Positions 8,163-17,721 are shown, counted from the stretch's first letter. The stretch is 64,000 nucleotides of DNA from Planctomycetaceae bacterium (GCA_003233055.1 QIKP01000006.1:18764-82763); one strand, 5' to 3'. Translations and numbers: made by a program. The notes: generated by a model from the letters alone, not told the origin.

Positions 8163-8489
8163 TCAGCTTGGGTGTGGTTCGCCCAGACGGACTTGAATTT
8201 CATCACCTTCGACACGAACGTCATAGACATCGGTGCGGAGCGTTGGATTGTCTCGCCAAGCACCATCGCGAACGTCGAACCGCCACGCGTGCCAGGGACA
8301 AGTCACCGCGCCTTCCTCATCCAGGCAACCCGCGCCGAGCGAGGCTCCCATGTGGGGGCAAAGGTCGTTGATGGCGAAATACTCCCCTTCATGGAGAAAC
8401 ACCGCGACCATCTGCTCGCCTATGAGGAACGACTCCCCCTCGCCTTCGACAATCGAACCGACTTTGGCGACAGGTACAAAATCAAGCAT
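8163..8489 (-). CDS. Rieske [2Fe-2S] ferredoxin-like protein (NirD type)
   Basis: A 108-residue single-domain Rieske protein with both ligand boxes: CPHMGA (Cys44, His46) and CPWHAWRFD (Cys64, His67), 18 residues apart as in small Rieske ferredoxins and NirD. No signal peptide, so it is cytosolic. A longer frame up to 8609 overlaps preA and has no homologous-looking N-terminus; the start at 8489 gives the expected MLDFVPVAKVG with AAGG eight bases upstream. It lies directly downstream of preA, so it could hand electrons to that flavoprotein; this is inferred from position only. Confidence 0.9.
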   Translation of the reverse strand: MLDFVPVAKVGSIVEGEGESFLIGEQMVAVFLHEGEYFAINDLCPHMGASLGAGCLDEEGAVTCPWHAWRFDVRDGAWRDNPTLRTDVYDVRVEGDEIQVRLGEPHPS

Positions 8490-8557
8490 CGGGAAACCCT
8501 TGTTGAGATGGAAAAAAATGAGTTTGCGGAAGGCTGTGCGGCGTTGGAAGCCTACCA

Positions 8558-9688
8558 TCACCCGCGAGCCAATGCGTCGGATTGATCGACGAAGTCGTCC
8601 CCATCCCAATCGGCGTCGGCCTGGATCATCTTTTTCTTATCGTGCTCTGCTTTTTTTGCCGCACGGGCTTCGGCTTGCTTGACCACCAAGTCGGCGTGCG
8701 TCGTGAAGTACTGCAATGAATGGCCTTTGAAATCCTCGAGGGTTTCAAACTGATGCTGTGCCATGAACTCCAACAATTGCTCCTTCATCGGCTGCACGCA
8801 GCGGTACCCCCTTTTCATCACGCCGGTACAGACTTGCACCGTGTCACACCCAAGAAGAAGGAACTGGGCCGCATCGCGTCCGGTCTCGATGCCGCCAATG
8901 CCCGAGAGCGTTCGGCCGGGGAATTCGTCGCGAATCACTATGGCGATTTCCATGCACATCCGCAGTGCGATCGGCATGACCGCCTGACAGGAGTAGCCTC
9001 CCGGCGTGGTGTAGCCTTCGACGGTTGGCTCGGGGCGGAGTGTTTCGAGGTCGACCCCCAGCACGCTTCGGATCGTATTGATTGCCGCGATGCCATTGCA
9101 GCCCGCACGAAGGCTAGCACGGGTCGGGTCTTCGATATGCGTGACGTTCGGAGTCATCTTTACCCAGACAGGGAGCTTTGCCACCTCCATCACCCAGCCG
9201 CAAACCTCCTCGAGTATTGCAGGATTTTCTCCCATCGCCGCCCCCATTTGGCGTTCCGGCAAACCATGGGGACAACTCATGTTCAGCTCCAACGCATCGA
9301 CGCCGGCCTCTTCGCATCGACCAACGATCTCTTGCCAGGCGTCCTTGTTGAATTCTTCCATGATCGACGCGATCAGCACGCCGTCGGGATACTTGTCCTT
9401 CACTTGCTTAAACTCATCGAGCCAAGTCTCGAACGGGCGGTCGCTAATCAACTCGATATTTTCCCAACCATAAATTTCGTTACTCTCTCGGCTCCTCAAT
9501 CGCGCGTAGCGCGGCTGGACGTTGGTGACCTTCGAGGCATCCAGGCTGACCGTTTTGCAGATCACCGCCCCCCAACCTTCGTCAAACGCCTTCCCGATCA
9601 CATTGGCATTCGTCCCAGGCGGGCCCGAAGCAATGACAAACGGATTCGGAAGTTGGAGGCCGTTGACCGTGGTGGCAAGTGTGGACAT
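8558..9688 (-). CDS. preA: NAD-dependent dihydropyrimidine dehydrogenase subunit PreA-like
   Basis: 376 residues, flavin-binding TIM barrel of the PreA/dihydroorotate dehydrogenase superfamily, which reduces uracil or thymine to the dihydro form in the first step of reductive pyrimidine breakdown. Seen: PFVIASGPPGTNANVIGKAF at the N-terminus, the substrate loop ELNMSCPHGLPERQMGAAMG, WVKMTPN, and GIGGIETGRDAAQFLLLG for FMN phosphate. The usual C-terminal pair of [4Fe-4S] cysteine clusters of bacterial PreA is absent: the tail is a lysine-rich KKAEHDKKKMIQADADWDG. PreT, its usual partner, is not in the window. Downstream lies a Rieske protein; upstream an aminotransferase, 34 bases away. Confidence 0.88.
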   Translation of the reverse strand: MSTLATTVNGLQLPNPFVIASGPPGTNANVIGKAFDEGWGAVICKTVSLDASKVTNVQPRYARLRSRESNEIYGWENIELISDRPFETWLDEFKQVKDKYPDGVLIASIMEEFNKDAWQEIVGRCEEAGVDALELNMSCPHGLPERQMGAAMGENPAILEEVCGWVMEVAKLPVWVKMTPNVTHIEDPTRASLRAGCNGIAAINTIRSVLGVDLETLRPEPTVEGYTTPGGYSCQAVMPIALRMCMEIAIVIRDEFPGRTLSGIGGIETGRDAAQFLLLGCDTVQVCTGVMKRGYRCVQPMKEQLLEFMAQHQFETLEDFKGHSLQYFTTHADLVVKQAEARAAKKAEHDKKKMIQADADWDGDDFVDQSDALARG

Positions 9689-9722
9689 GGTAATTATCTT
9701 CCGTAAATTCCGTGGATCCTGT

Positions 9723-11108
9723 CTAGTTTCCCTTGATCACGTCGAGGCTTTCATCCAGCATTGCCACAAGGTACTCGGCGTCGTCTTGGGTGATGCACAT
9801 GGGAGGTTTGATGCGGAGGGTGTTGCCGAAGAGGCCTCCTTTGCCGAGGATCACCCCGCGATGTTTCATCGCTTCGAGGAGGTCGGCCGCTTCGCTGGTG
9901 GCGGGCTCTTTGGTCTTGCGGTCTCGGACCAATTCTACTCCCAGCATAAGCCCCATGCCACGTACCTCGCCGACGAGCGGATGCTTTTCTTGCAGTTCAC
10001 GGAGCTGATCGATCAAGTAATCACCCACCTCCAGGCAGTTCTGTTGCAGGCCTTCTTCCTCGATCACTTCCAGCGTGGCCAGGCCTTGGGTCATGCTGAT
10101 CGGGTTGCCTCCGTAGGTGTTGAAGTGAATGCGATTGGTCATCGCGTTAGAGATCGCTTCGGTTGTGGTCCACGCCCCGAGCGGGATGCCGTTGCCGATC
10201 CCCTTGGCCATGGTCACCCCGTCGGGGACGACGTCCCAATTTTGATGCGACCAAAAATGCTTGCCCGTCCTTCCAAATCCGCCCTGCACTTCGTCGGCAA
10301 TGCAAAGCCCGCCATGTTGCCGGACAATGTCGTAAACGATCGAGAAGAACTCCTTGGGGGGCACGACGGCACCCCCAACGCCTTGAATCGGTTCGCCGAT
10401 AAAGCAAGCGATCTCGCCCGGTGTCTCGTACTGGATCACTTCCTTGATGTCATGAGCACACTTCAGATCGCACGAAGGATACTCCAGCCCGTAGGGGCAG
10501 CGGTAGCAATAGCCGGCGTGCGAATGATGGATGCCTGGCGCGGAATTCGATTTGAACTTCCAACTACCATGGGCGGTGAGGCCCATGGCGGTGGCGGTGC
10601 CGCCATGGTAGCCGTTGCGCAGGGCAATCACCTCGGTGTTGCCTGTCTTCTCGCGGCAGGAGAGGATCGCAATCTCGTTCGCCTCGCTTCCAGAGTTCGT
10701 AAAGTAGGTCCGCGAAAGTCCCTCCGGCATTTTATCGGCAAGTTTCTCAGCAAACTGGGCGATCGTCGGGTGCAAGTAGAGGGTGGTAGCATGTTGCAAG
10801 CAACCCGTCTGCTGACGCACCTTCTCGATCACCTTGGGATGGCAATGGCCGACACTTACCGTCACGATCCCGGCAAAGGCGTCGAGGTAACGTTTGCCCG
10901 TCTCATCCCACAAATACTGCATGTGGCCCTCGACGACCATGAGTGGTTCGCGGTAGTAGGTGAGCACGCCAGGCGAGACGTATTCTTTGCGGAGGGCAAT
11001 CACCTCGTCACGCGACGGGCCGGCGTAGGGCTGCGGCTGGTGATCGATGATCGGGAGTTGGTAATTCGTTTTCGCGGCCATGGGGATTTCCTTGCGGTTC
11101 TGGGGCAT
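9723..11108 (-). CDS. Class III aminotransferase, AGXT2 / beta-alanine type
   Basis: A 461-residue PLP enzyme of the omega-amino-acid group, closest in feel to alanine-glyoxylate aminotransferase 2. Seen: LDAFAGIVTVSVGHCHPKV, YFTNSGSEANE for the phosphate group, ADEVQGGFGRTG, and the PLP lysine in TMAKGIGNGIPLGAW. In this cluster the likely job is to move the amino group of beta-alanine (or beta-aminoisobutyrate) to pyruvate or glyoxylate, giving malonate (or methylmalonate) semialdehyde for the MmsA enzyme encoded at 13028. A second Met (MAAKTNYQLP) lies ten codons in and could be the true start. Confidence 0.88.
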   Translation of the reverse strand: MPQNRKEIPMAAKTNYQLPIIDHQPQPYAGPSRDEVIALRKEYVSPGVLTYYREPLMVVEGHMQYLWDETGKRYLDAFAGIVTVSVGHCHPKVIEKVRQQTGCLQHATTLYLHPTIAQFAEKLADKMPEGLSRTYFTNSGSEANEIAILSCREKTGNTEVIALRNGYHGGTATAMGLTAHGSWKFKSNSAPGIHHSHAGYCYRCPYGLEYPSCDLKCAHDIKEVIQYETPGEIACFIGEPIQGVGGAVVPPKEFFSIVYDIVRQHGGLCIADEVQGGFGRTGKHFWSHQNWDVVPDGVTMAKGIGNGIPLGAWTTTEAISNAMTNRIHFNTYGGNPISMTQGLATLEVIEEEGLQQNCLEVGDYLIDQLRELQEKHPLVGEVRGMGLMLGVELVRDRKTKEPATSEAADLLEAMKHRGVILGKGGLFGNTLRIKPPMCITQDDAEYLVAMLDESLDVIKGN

Positions 11109-11169
11109 TGCTTACCTTTCCCGCTCGACGTCGACACTCTTCGGGAACTCGCGAGTGAAAACCTCTTCG

Positions 11170-11210
11170 ACGATTCAAGACGATTCAAGACGATTCAAGA
11201 CGATTCAACA
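11170..11210. repeat. Tandem 10-bp repeat
   Basis: Four consecutive copies of CGATTCAAGA (the last ending CA instead of GA) between the aminotransferase start and the plus-strand nucleotidyltransferase gene. Placed about 60 bases upstream of the aminotransferase ATG, so it is in its probable promoter region. Confidence 0.9.
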
Positions 11211-11293
11211 TGATGTAATAGCCGGACCGCCACGCGGGCCGTGAATCGCGGCCCGGGTATTGGATTTCTTTCGACTCGCTGCCCAATACTCCC

Positions 11294-11307
11294 AATCATG
11301 GTACAAT
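11294..11307 (+). promoter_or_regulatory. Extended -10 promoter directly before the nucleotidyltransferase gene
   Basis: ATCATGGTACAAT contains TGn plus TACAAT (11302-11307). The ATG at 11314 falls where transcription should start, so the mRNA may be leaderless. No clear -35 box. Confidence 0.45.
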
Positions 11308-11313
11308 AACCTC

Positions 11314-11925
11314 ATGGGACCTCAAACCTCACAAACAACCGTCGTCGGATTTGGCGAAGACTTGCTCGAAAGGATGGTGCGGGCTGTGGAAAAGGTACGC
11401 GAACGCTTACGCCGATCGACCGCCGCATTAGAAGCCGCCGGTTTGCCGTACGCCGTGATTGGTGGCAACGCTGTTGCAGCATGGGTTTCAACGGTTGATC
11501 CCGGTGCTGCACGAAACACGGCTGATGTTGATCTGATGGTCAACCGCAGCGACTTCGAGGCCGTAAAATCGGCACTAACCGGAGTCGGATTCGTTCATCA
11601 CGAACTAATGGGCATGGAGATGTTTCTCGATGCCCCCAATGGAAGCCCTCGCGATGCGGTGCATCTGCTATTTGCCGGCGAGAAGGTACGCCACGATTAC
11701 CACGCCGCCGCGCCACATTTGTCCGCGAGCGTGGGGCATGAGGCATTTCAACTGCTCGAATTGAAATCGCTCGTTATCATGAAGCTGACGTCGTTTCGCG
11801 ATAAGGACCGCACCCACCTGCGCGACATGATCGAAGTCCGATTGCTAGACGAGTCGTGGCCTGCCAATTTCCATCCAGAATTAGGCAAGCGGCTTCAAGA
11901 GTTGCTGGACGATCCGGACGGGTAA
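11314..11925 (+). CDS. Nucleotidyltransferase-fold protein
   Basis: 203 residues. The polymerase-beta nucleotidyltransferase core is visible: YAVIGGNAVAAW (the GG motif) followed by ARNTADVDLMVNRSDF with the Asp-x-Asp metal pair, then a family-typical LLELKSLVIMKLTSFRDKDRTHLRDMI helix. Such stand-alone proteins are related to MNT/AbiEii nucleotidyltransferases, some of them toxins or antitoxins, but no HEPN or other partner is adjacent. It interrupts the pyrimidine-catabolism cluster on the opposite strand, so it is probably unrelated to it. The start at 11314 fits the extended -10 box. Confidence 0.8.
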   Translation: MGPQTSQTTVVGFGEDLLERMVRAVEKVRERLRRSTAALEAAGLPYAVIGGNAVAAWVSTVDPGAARNTADVDLMVNRSDFEAVKSALTGVGFVHHELMGMEMFLDAPNGSPRDAVHLLFAGEKVRHDYHAAAPHLSASVGHEAFQLLELKSLVIMKLTSFRDKDRTHLRDMIEVRLLDESWPANFHPELGKRLQELLDDPDG

Positions 11926-11936
11926 AGCGGTTGCTC

Positions 11937-12809
11937 TTACGGTTCCACGATCGCACCGTACGTCTCGGGTCGGCGGTCGCGGAAGAACTGCCAGGTGTTG
12001 CGGACTTCCCGAATCATGTCGAAATCCATGTCGGCGATGACAATGTCGTCTTCGGTTCGCTTCTCGCTTTGGGCGACAAACTGCCCTCGCGGGTCGACGA
12101 AGTAGCTCTGGCCATAGAACTCGCCCATGCGCCAAGGCTCTTCCCAGCCAGGGCGGTTGATCGCGCCGACGAAATACTGATTCGCCACCGCGTGGGCCGG
12201 CTGCTCCAGTTTCCAAAGGTACTCGCTCAGACCGGCGACCGTCGCGGAAGGATTGAAAACAATCTCCGCGCCAGCAAGTCCAAGGCATCGTGCGCCCTCG
12301 GGGAAATGCCGATCGTAACAGATGTAGACCCCCACTTTGCCGATCTTGGTGTCGAAGACGGGGTAACCAAGGTTGCCTGGCTTGAAGTAGAATTTTTCCC
12401 AGAAGCCTGGATGGCATTGGGGAATGTGAATTTTTCGGAACTTGCCAAGGTACTTGCCGTCGGCATCGATCACCGCGGCCGTGTTGTAATAAACGCCCGA
12501 GATATCTTCTTCGTACATCGGAACGACAAGCACCATCTGGTGCTTCTTTGCGAGTCCCTGCATCAGCTTGGTCGTCGGACCGTCGGGGATTCGCTCGGTC
12601 GTGTCGTACCACTTCGTCTCTTGCTCGCAACAGAAGTAGGGTCCATAAAAAATTTCCTGCAAACAGCAGACCTGCGCCCCTTGGTCCGCTGCCTGGGCAA
12701 TCATCTCGACATGCTTCTCGATCATCGCCTGCTTAATCTTTGCCACAGGCGAAGAGCCTGATTCACAGAGAGTCGCCTGAATCAAAGCACCGCGAACGAT
12801 ACGAGACAT
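11937..12809 (-). CDS. Beta-ureidopropionase / N-carbamoyl-beta-alanine amidohydrolase (nitrilase family)
   Basis: 290 residues, carbon-nitrogen hydrolase fold. The catalytic triad is in place: Glu52 (QEIFYGPYF), Lys126 (KFRKIHIP) and Cys164 (ICYDRHFPEG). The whole protein resembles the beta-ureidopropionase branch (YFCCEQETKWYD, FNPSATVAGLSEYLWKLEQP, GAINRPGWEEPWRMGEFYG). It hydrolyses N-carbamoyl-beta-alanine to beta-alanine, CO2 and ammonia, the third step of reductive uracil degradation. The dihydropyrimidinase of step two is not encoded in the window. It diverges from mmsA at 13028. Confidence 0.9.
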   Translation of the reverse strand: MSRIVRGALIQATLCESGSSPVAKIKQAMIEKHVEMIAQAADQGAQVCCLQEIFYGPYFCCEQETKWYDTTERIPDGPTTKLMQGLAKKHQMVLVVPMYEEDISGVYYNTAAVIDADGKYLGKFRKIHIPQCHPGFWEKFYFKPGNLGYPVFDTKIGKVGVYICYDRHFPEGARCLGLAGAEIVFNPSATVAGLSEYLWKLEQPAHAVANQYFVGAINRPGWEEPWRMGEFYGQSYFVDPRGQFVAQSEKRTEDDIVIADMDFDMIREVRNTWQFFRDRRPETYGAIVEP

Positions 12810-13027
12810 GGTAGATTCCTGGAAAGAGAGTGGCGGGATAGTTGGCGTCGCAATTCGTTGGCGTTTTCTTGGTCAGCGGCGTGGTAACCCCATGCGCGGG
12901 CCAACCGCTTGCGTCGGTCGGTCTTCCACCAACCGTGCGGCCGCATCAACATGCTTGGTGGCAGCGGAACGATCCGTTATGCTAGCGGAATTGCCACCCG
13001 CCTCCAACTCCGTCCGCCGAGATTCCC

Positions 13028-14536
13028 ATGAGTTCCGCTGTTACCCCAGCCAACATCGTCCCCCAGCTTTGCGGGGATCGTTGGCAAACGATGGAATCGG
13101 ACCGGTGGACCGAGGTTTACAATCCGTCCAACGGACAAGTGATCGCCCGCACTCCGCTCGCAACCGCCGACGAGACCGCCACGGTCGTCGAAGCGGCCGC
13201 CGCAGCGTTTCCCGCGTGGCGAGAGACGCCCGTTATCGACCGGGCCAGGGTGATGTTTCGCTACCGAGCCCTCCTGGACGAACACTTCGAGGAACTTGCC
13301 GCGATCGTGACCCGCGAGCATGGCAAAACACTTGCCGAATCCCGGGCGGAGGTGAATCGTGGTATCGAGATGGTAGAATTCGCCGCCGGCATTCCGAGTT
13401 TGATGATGGGCGAATCGCTTCCGAACATCGCGCGCGGCGTCGATGCCGAGACGGCGAGGCATCCCGTAGGTGTTTGCGTTGGAATCACGCCGTACAATTT
13501 CCCCAACATGGTGCCTCTCTGGATGTTTCCGGTCGCCATCGTTTGCGGCAACACGTTCGTGCTCAAGCCATCCGAAAAGGTGCCACTCTCTGCGGTCCGC
13601 ATGATCGAGCTACTTCTCGAAGCCGGTTTACCGCCAGGTGTGATGAACCTGGTGCATGGCGACAAGGAATGCGTCGACGCGCTGCTCGCGCATCCCGAGG
13701 TGGCGGCGATCTCTTTCGTTGGTTCGACGCCGATCGCCAAATCCATTTACGAGGCGGGCACCGCAAATGGCAAGCGAGTTCAATCGGCCGGTGGTGCAAA
13801 GAATCACCTGATCATCATGCCTGACGCCGACATGGATTCGACCGTCCAAGCGCTCGCAGCCAGTGCTTACGGTTGCGCTGGTCAAAGGTGCATGGCGGGG
13901 AGTTTGGCGGTGGCGGTCGGCGGGGCAGGGGACCCCGTGGTAGAAAGCTTGATCGAGTTTGCAACCAACCTGCGCGTCGGCCCCAGCGATGGCGACGAAC
14001 AGATCGACATGGGCCCGGTAATTCGCGACGACCACCGGCAGCGCGTCGCTCAGTACATCGACATCGCTGCGGAGGAAGGAGCAACCATCGCGCTCGATGG
14101 CCGCCGCGAATTTGCCGGCGACGGTTTCCTCGTCGGGCCAAGCGTTGTCGATCATGTGACGCCGGAGATGCGCGTTGTCAAAGAGGAGATATTCGGCCCA
14201 GTCCTTTCGGTCGCGCGTGTCGATTCGCTCGACGATGCGTTGGCGATCGGCGATGGCTGTGAGTACGGGAACGGAGCGGTGATTTTCACTCGCAGTGGTC
14301 ACGCGGCTAGGCATTTTAAGCAGCACTTCAACGCCGGCATGATTGGCATCAACGTCGGCGTGCCCGCGCCAATGGCTTGGTTCCCCTTTACCGGATGGAA
14401 CCACTCGTTCTTCGGCGACCTCCACATGCAAGGGACCGAGGGGATTCACTTTTACACCCGGCAGAAAGTCACGCTGACGCGCTGGCCCCAAGAAGGCGAG
14501 TCGCATCTCGATCCGGTCTGGAAAAGCGGGAAGTAA
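13028..14536 (+). CDS. mmsA: CoA-acylating methylmalonate-semialdehyde dehydrogenase
   Basis: A 502-residue aldehyde dehydrogenase of the MmsA/IolA type that turns malonate or methylmalonate semialdehyde plus CoA and NAD into acetyl- or propionyl-CoA. Seen: VGVCVGITPYNFPNMVPLWM, the NAD-binding FVGSTPIAKSIYE, QSAGGAKNH, catalytic Cys288 in CAGQRCMA, and the C-terminal PMAWFPFTGWNHSFFGDLHM typical of this subfamily. It would finish the breakdown of beta-alanine made by the divergently encoded beta-ureidopropionase and aminotransferase. Confidence 0.95.
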   Translation: MSSAVTPANIVPQLCGDRWQTMESDRWTEVYNPSNGQVIARTPLATADETATVVEAAAAAFPAWRETPVIDRARVMFRYRALLDEHFEELAAIVTREHGKTLAESRAEVNRGIEMVEFAAGIPSLMMGESLPNIARGVDAETARHPVGVCVGITPYNFPNMVPLWMFPVAIVCGNTFVLKPSEKVPLSAVRMIELLLEAGLPPGVMNLVHGDKECVDALLAHPEVAAISFVGSTPIAKSIYEAGTANGKRVQSAGGAKNHLIIMPDADMDSTVQALAASAYGCAGQRCMAGSLAVAVGGAGDPVVESLIEFATNLRVGPSDGDEQIDMGPVIRDDHRQRVAQYIDIAAEEGATIALDGRREFAGDGFLVGPSVVDHVTPEMRVVKEEIFGPVLSVARVDSLDDALAIGDGCEYGNGAVIFTRSGHAARHFKQHFNAGMIGINVGVPAPMAWFPFTGWNHSFFGDLHMQGTEGIHFYTRQKVTLTRWPQEGESHLDPVWKSGK

Positions 14537-14920
14537 TCCGTACCGTTCCTCTTCAAGTCTTCCGTGAAACAGATGTAGTGAATCGATAAAAGCAAGAGGA
14601 CCCCGAATAGCCGACGAGCTACGCCTCATCGGGGGCCGCGTCTCCCCGACGAGGCGTAGCTTGTCGGCTAGGTGGGGCTCCGCATTTCCAATCCGAACGA
14701 CCGATTCATTCCGTGAACGGTTACGATTTTTGATTGACGCTCCATGCCGTCGCTGGTACCTTGACCCTCCTTGAGCAAAGCCGCCAAGAGGTTCCTGGAG
14801 GTCCTGCCCGCCGCCAACAACATCTCGGCCCGATGAAATCTCCACCCGACTGAAATCTTCAACCGACTTGGGCCCCTTTCCTTCGGGCGATGGACTCCTT
14901 CTCTTCCACGAGCGACAGTC
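14537..14920. other. Spacer with an inverted pair of family A repeats and a possible glcB promoter
   Basis: Two family A elements face each other at 14608-14670 and could fold into one long hairpin; they lie behind mmsA and may help end its transcript. Further right TTGACG (14734-14739), 17 bases, TACCTT (14757-14762) is a possible promoter for glcB with about 150 bases of leader. No gene seen. Confidence 0.55.
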
Positions 14921-17155
14921 ATGAATACGAAGACCGACCGAACCGATCAGCATGGGCTGCAAATTGCGAACAGTTTTTTTGACTTTATCACGGTCGAAGT
15001 CCTTCCTGGCACCCAAGTCACGCCGGACGCTTTTTGGAAAACGCTCGCCCGCACGGTTGCGGAGCTGGGCTCGCGGAATCGCTCGCTACTCGCCAAGCGG
15101 GATTTCTTGCAAGCAAAAATCGATGCGTGGCACGATGCGCACCCCGGCGTGCCGATCGATCGCCAGGAATACCGTGAATTCCTTCTCGAAATCGGTTACC
15201 TCGTGCCCGAGCAGGGAGAGGTCGAGGTCACCACGACGAATGTCGACCCGGAAATCGCGGAGGTGGCCGGGCCGCAGTTGGTGGTGCCGGTGATGAACGC
15301 ACGGTTCGCCCTCAACGCCGCCAATGCTCGATGGGGGAGCCTGTTCGACGCCCTTTATGGGACCAACGCCATCGCCAATGTTGACTCGACTGCTACGGGC
15401 TACGACTCCAAGCGGGGCGAGCAAGTCATCGCCTACGCCTGCAATTTCCTCGACTCGGCAGTTCCTCTACAAGACGCACTCCACTCCGACGTCGCTCGCT
15501 ACGTTTTCGAAAGGGGTGGGCTCGAAAGAGGGAGCCAGGGATTGGGGGCATTGATGACCGATGGTCGCGTTGCCAGGCTCATGCGTCCGGAGCAGTTCGT
15601 CGGTTTTGTTGGCGACGACTCGTTGGCCTCCCTGCTTCTACGGAACCATGGGCTCCATATCGAACTTCAGATCGATGCCTCGCACCTCATCGGCAAGGAC
15701 TCGCCAGGAAATCTCAAGGATGTCGTCCTCGAATCGGCCCTCACCACGATTCAGGATTGCGAAGACTCGGTCGCGGCAGTCGATGCGGAAGACAAGGTCG
15801 TCGCCTATCGCAATTGGCTTGGACTGATGAAAGGGAATCTGGAGGCAACGCTGGAAAAAAAGGGAAAGAAATTTACTCGCCGATTGAACCCCGATCGGGA
15901 GTATTCGACGCCAGAGGGAGGCAAGCTAACCTTGTCGGGGCGGAGTCTGCTGCTCGTACGTAACGTCGGGCACCTGATGACAACCGATGCCGTCTTGGAT
16001 TCTGAGGGGCAGGAAATTCCTGAAGGATTTCTCGACGCGCTCGTCACTAGCGCCTGCGCCATCCACGACTTCCGTAAGCAGGGCGTCTCCGCCAATAGCC
16101 GGACTGGCAGCGTTTACATCGTCAAACCAAAGATGCACGGTCCCGAAGAGGCACAGCTTACCAATGATCTGTTTCGCTGCGTGGAAAAGGGGCTTGGGCT
16201 TGCCTTCGGCACGATCAAAGTCGGGGTGATGGACGAGGAGCGTCGGACCACCCTGAACCTCAAAGAGTGCATCCGGGCGGTTCGCGAGCGATTGGTCTTT
16301 ATCAACACTGGCTTCCTCGACCGAACGGGCGACGAGATCCATACCAGTCGAAACGCCGGACCGTTTCTTCCCAAGGAAGCGATCAAGCAGCAGCCTTGGA
16401 TCCAGGCCTACGAAGACTGGAACGTCGACATCGGGTTGGAATGCCAATTGCGGGGCAAGGCTCAGATCGGCAAGGGGATGTGGCCCAAACCGGACGAGAT
16501 GCGGCAAATGCTGGCCACCAAGCAGGCGCATCCCGAGGCGGGTGCCAACACTGCCTGGGTCCCTTCGCCGACCGCCGCAGTGCTTCACGCCATGCACTAC
16601 CATGCGGTCGACGTGAGCGCCCGACAGGCAACCCTTGCGTCGCGCCAGCGCGCGAGCCTGGACGACCTCCTCACCCTCCCGCTGCTCGGCGACACACCGC
16701 TCACTTCCGAACAGATTCAATCGGAACTCGACAACAACACGCAAGGCATTCTTGGGTACGTGGTCCGCTGGATCGATCAAGGCATCGGATGCTCGAAGGT
16801 CCCTGACATCGACGACGTTGCTTTGATGGAAGACCGCGCGACGCTTCGCATTTCAAGCCAGCACATCGCCAACTGGCTCCAGCACGGGATTTGTAGCCAA
16901 GAGCAAGTACACGAAACGATGCGGCGGATGGCCCAAGTGGTGGATGGCCAAAATAGTGGCGACGTTGCTTACCAAAACATGGCGCCCGACTTCGACCAAA
17001 GCATCGCCTTTCAGGCGGCGTGCGACTTAGTCTTCCAAGGCGTCCTCCAAGGCGTCCTCCAAGGCATCGTCCAACCGAACGGCTACACGGAACCGATTCT
17101 CCACGCCCGCCGTCGCGAAGCGAAAGCAAAGCAGCGGCTCGGAGTAGAAATCTGA
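14921..17155 (+). CDS. glcB: Malate synthase G
   Basis: 744 residues, the single-chain G isoform that condenses glyoxylate with acetyl-CoA to malate in the cytoplasm. Seen: [20 protein letters not shown] start, [37 protein letters not shown] with the catalytic acidic residues, [32 protein letters not shown] stretch, and the C-terminal [13 protein letters not shown] short in-frame tandem duplication ([14 protein letters not shown]) near residue 710 comes from repeated 12-bp units and lengthens a loop before the last helix. Malate synthase beside GlcG recalls the glc operon, and acetyl-CoA from the preceding mmsA pathway would feed it. Confidence 0.96.
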   Translation: MNTKTDRTDQHGLQIANSFFDFITVEVLPGTQVTPDAFWKTLARTVAELGSRNRSLLAKRDFLQAKIDAWHDAHPGVPIDRQEYREFLLEIGYLVPEQGEVEVTTTNVDPEIAEVAGPQLVVPVMNARFALNAANARWGSLFDALYGTNAIANVDSTATGYDSKRGEQVIAYACNFLDSAVPLQDALHSDVARYVFERGGLERGSQGLGALMTDGRVARLMRPEQFVGFVGDDSLASLLLRNHGLHIELQIDASHLIGKDSPGNLKDVVLESALTTIQDCEDSVAAVDAEDKVVAYRNWLGLMKGNLEATLEKKGKKFTRRLNPDREYSTPEGGKLTLSGRSLLLVRNVGHLMTTDAVLDSEGQEIPEGFLDALVTSACAIHDFRKQGVSANSRTGSVYIVKPKMHGPEEAQLTNDLFRCVEKGLGLAFGTIKVGVMDEERRTTLNLKECIRAVRERLVFINTGFLDRTGDEIHTSRNAGPFLPKEAIKQQPWIQAYEDWNVDIGLECQLRGKAQIGKGMWPKPDEMRQMLATKQAHPEAGANTAWVPSPTAAVLHAMHYHAVDVSARQATLASRQRASLDDLLTLPLLGDTPLTSEQIQSELDNNTQGILGYVVRWIDQGIGCSKVPDIDDVALMEDRATLRISSQHIANWLQHGICSQEQVHETMRRMAQVVDGQNSGDVAYQNMAPDFDQSIAFQAACDLVFQGVLQGVLQGIVQPNGYTEPILHARRREAKAKQRLGVEI

Positions 17156-17222
17156 GTTACCGTTCGCAGTCCGAAGAAGGAACCACGAGCAAGCGGAGCG
17201 CAACCCCGACCAGGATTGCACG

Positions 17223-17250
17223 GCCCCGACCAAGCTTGGTCGAGGCTAGG
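17223..17250. repeat. Family C palindrome
   Basis: CCCCGACCAAGCTTGGTCGA centred on AAGCTT, between glcB and glcG; a degenerate partial copy precedes it. The family recurs at 35387, 35933, 38230, 39279, 42791 and 53683. Confidence 0.8.
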
Positions 17251-17298
17251 GGGCCCTCCTCTGTGGCTATTCGCTCACAACAACCCAAGGATCTCACG

Positions 17299-17721
17299 AT
17301 GCTTCAATTCAACCGACTTTCCATCGACGATGCCCAACGTCTTATCGACGGAGCGCGCGATAAGGCGAACGAGATGGGGGTGCCGATGTGTATTGCCATC
17401 GTCGACGAATCAGGGAATTTGATCGCCTTCGAGCGGATGGACGGGGGCAAGACTTCCAGTGTCATCGTGGCCCAAGACAAGGCTTACACTGCCGCAGCCG
17501 CGCGGAAGGCGACCCACGAGTACAACAAGGTAGCCCAGCCGGGAAGCCTTGCGTTTGGTATCCATACGGAAGTTGGCGGGCGGCTCTCGATTGTCGGGGG
17601 CGGACTTCCGGTCATCGTCGAGGGCCAAGTCGTCGGCGGCATTGGCCTCAGCTCGGGAACGCCCCAGCAAGACATGGAATGCGGGCAAGCCGGAATCGAT
17701 CATTTTCTTGCGATCCAGTAG
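17299..17721 (+). CDS. glcG: GlcG/HbpS-family heme-binding-like protein (DUF336)
   Basis: 140 residues; the compact alpha-beta fold of the GlcG/HbpS family is evident from the pattern DDAQRLIDGARDKANEMGVP, CIAIVDESGNLIAFERMDG, and the C-terminal VIVEGQVVGGIGLSSGTPQQD. The exact role of GlcG is unsettled (heme or small-molecule binding; it accompanies glycolate/glyoxylate genes). The frame is open further upstream into glcB, but AAGGA seven bases before the ATG at 17299 and the family's usual length fix the start. No signal peptide, so it is cytosolic here. It is probably transcribed with glcB. Confidence 0.88.
   Translation: MLQFNRLSIDDAQRLIDGARDKANEMGVPMCIAIVDESGNLIAFERMDGGKTSSVIVAQDKAYTAAAARKATHEYNKVAQPGSLAFGIHTEVGGRLSIVGGGLPVIVEGQVVGGIGLSSGTPQQDMECGQAGIDHFLAIQ

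Noticed and set aside
9522..11213. 563-codon plus-strand frame
   Set aside because: Antisense to the aminotransferase; the long opening comes from high GC at third codon positions.
13628..15016. 462-codon minus-strand frame
   Set aside because: Antisense to mmsA and the glcB start; no homologous-looking sequence.
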